In this document: one piece after another, positions 63,168 to 64,000 of the stretch
Numbering within the stretch: position 1 is the stretch's first letter
Layout of the letters: every line of letters starts with the position of its first letter
Assembly (NCBI GenBank): GCA_964546015.1
Contig: CAZJHO010000003.1
Location: 186,001 to 250,000 of the forward strand
Origin: JAFGVL01 sp964546015
GTDB taxonomy: Bacteria; Bacteroidota; Bacteroidia; Bacteroidales; Paludibacteraceae
Length of the DNA: 64,000 nucleotides
Reading direction: 5' to 3'
The notes under the pieces: model-generated
Seen by the model: only the letters and a program-made list of their open reading frames with translations
Databases searched by the model: none
Told to the model about the DNA's origin: nothing
Program-made: the position numbers and the translations under genes

Positions 63168-63494
63168 TTATTCTTTTTTTGTTGCTATTACTGCTATGAT
63201 TAAGCCTAACACAGCTACGCCGCCAACCGCTATGCCTATCATGGCATTAGTGGAAAGCCCTGTGTTAGATTTTGCCGCCTGCTGTAACAGTAATTGTTGT
63301 TGCAACAGGGCGGTACTGTCTGTGTTGTTGTTTGACGGAACGACAACCGTTTTCGTGGTTGGTTGCTGCGTTAGGTTTTGTACGCCTGTGCCTTTGGCGG
63401 CGGATACTAAGTTTGCTATACTTGATACGGCACTTGCACCGCTATTGATATAATCGGCTACATTGCCAAGTCCGTCTAAAAATTGTGTTTTCAT
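63168..63494 (-). CDS. Small membrane protein with C-terminal glycine-rich helix
   Basis: The 108-residue protein has an N-terminal amphipathic region (LGNVADYINSGASAVSSIA) and a Gln/Leu-rich linker (LLQQQLLLQQ). A C-terminal membrane helix IGIAVGGVAVLGLIIAVI (about 86-103) is followed by KKE. The helix resembles that of the next gene, so the two may be paralogous ends. Overlaps its upstream neighbour by 4 bases and has a strong Shine-Dalgarno-like site. Confidence 0.75.
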   Translation of the reverse strand: MKTQFLDGLGNVADYINSGASAVSSIANLVSAAKGTGVQNLTQQPTTKTVVVPSNNNTDSTALLQQQLLLQQAAKSNTGLSTNAMIGIAVGGVAVLGLIIAVIATKKE

Positions 63495-64000
63495 TGTTTT
63501 ACCTCCTCTTTTTTACCGCTTAATGCAAAGTAGGCAATCGCACCTAACAACAACACGCCGCCAACGCCGATACCTATTTTTACAGGGGTACTCATTCCTG
63601 TGTTGGTGTTGGCTGTGGCTGCCTTATTAATGGCGGCTGTTTGCACAACAGGGTTGTTTGCCAACGCGGGATTGCTCGCAAGGGCTGCTTGTATGACAGG
63701 ATTTTCCAACGCATCGGGGTCGGTAGCAATCTGCGTTAAAATCAGTTGGTCTTCTGCGCTGTAATCATAATTGTCATATATCGGCTGTCCGTTTTCATCT
63801 ATGGGAATGGGGTTACCGTTTTCATCGACATATTCTATCTCGCCGTTTTCTTGTGCGGGTTGCTGTCCGTTGGCTTGTATTTGGGCGGTCTTTTTACCGA
63901 CAATGGAAGAGATAACGCCTAAAATGGCTGCTACTACCGTTGCGGCGGCAGCTATGGCAGGCGGGAAACCTAAGCCGTTGTTTTCGGTAACGTAGCCGTT
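63491..64000 (-). CDS. Membrane protein with two hydrophobic helices, start beyond the window
   Basis: The frame is open from the right edge to a stop at 63491-63493, giving at least 169 residues. Calling a start at the TTG at 63709 would cut it short. The first hydrophobic stretch (AAAATVVAAILGVISSIVG) is followed by a polar Asn/Gly/Asp-rich linker (ENGNPIPIDENGQPIYDNY). The last helix is KIGIGVGGVLLLGAIAYFAL with a Lys/Glu tail. No enzyme motif. It is the first visible gene of the operon at this edge. Confidence 0.75.
   Translation of the reverse strand, partial: NGYVTENNGLGFPPAIAAAATVVAAILGVISSIVGKKTAQIQANGQQPAQENGEIEYVDENGNPIPIDENGQPIYDNYDYSAEDQLILTQIATDPDALENPVIQAALASNPALANNPVVQTAAINKAATANTNTGMSTPVKIGIGVGGVLLLGAIAYFALSGKKEEVKQ
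63501..63507 (-). promoter_or_regulatory. Shine-Dalgarno-like site before the 108-residue membrane protein gene
   Basis: AGGAGGT on the minus strand lies 6 bases before the ATG at 63494. It is unusual for Bacteroidota, whose starts mostly lack such a site. It also codes for Glu-Glu-Val of the upstream protein, so it could be chance. Confidence 0.45.

Noticed and set aside
63491..63709. Complete 72-residue gene starting at a TTG
   Set aside because: The same frame stays open to the right edge with sensible protein sequence, so the gene is longer and truncated by the window.

Overview
The window looks like a Bacteroidota chromosome, most likely order Bacteroidales. It carries a type IX secretion substrate of the gliding-motility type paired with a PorP/SprF partner, a menaquinone-type SdhA/SdhB pair, and promoters of the TTTG / TAnnTTTG kind. 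Host genes are AT-rich. The genus cannot be fixed from sequence alone. Ten Ns at 33359-33368 show that this is a draft scaffold.

Layout: (1) 1-1900 holds the end of sdhA, a small four-helix-bundle cassette with inverted-repeat ends, sdhB, the SRP RNA gene and tRNA-Thr. (2) 1903-14331 holds a 3781-residue repetitive cell-surface protein and its SprF-like partner. (3) 14442-20537 is an RND efflux operon (tolC-like, adaptor, pump) ending in a PII-like gene. (4) 20820-28787 is a MarR-controlled exporter (marR, tolC-like, hlyD-like, two ABC-2 permeases) whose two permease genes are separated by a tyrosine recombinase and a multi-HTH protein. (5) 28918-41697 is ordinary housekeeping: oxidoreductase, rubrerythrin, flavin-fold protein, agmatine deiminase, Nramp transporter (broken by the assembly gap), ABC-F protein, asnA, a very large histidine kinase, rlmH and nadD. 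(6) 41899-44583 holds tRNA-Ser, a second tyrosine recombinase, an ORF6N protein and a dihydrofolate-reductase-fold gene behind a long structured leader.

(7) From 45341 to the right edge every gene is on the minus strand, tightly packed with many 4-base overlaps, and more GC-rich than the host. Reading in the direction of transcription: small membrane proteins, four consecutive beta-rich proteins of 118-279 residues, coiled-coil and fibre-like proteins, a membrane-anchored lytic transglycosylase, a DNA methyltransferase, a J-domain protein, a Strawberry-notch-type helicase and a RecA/RadA-fold ATPase. No terminase, portal, tape-measure or tail gene is visible. My best reading is the 3' part of a temperate, tailless, membrane-containing virus or a virus-derived integrated element, possibly integrated at tRNA-Ser through the recombinase at 42257. 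This is inference: the other end and any packaging ATPase lie outside the window.

At least seven host intergenic gaps carry imperfect inverted or tandem repeats built from short iterated words, a different word at each site. These look like a genome-wide class of intergenic element.
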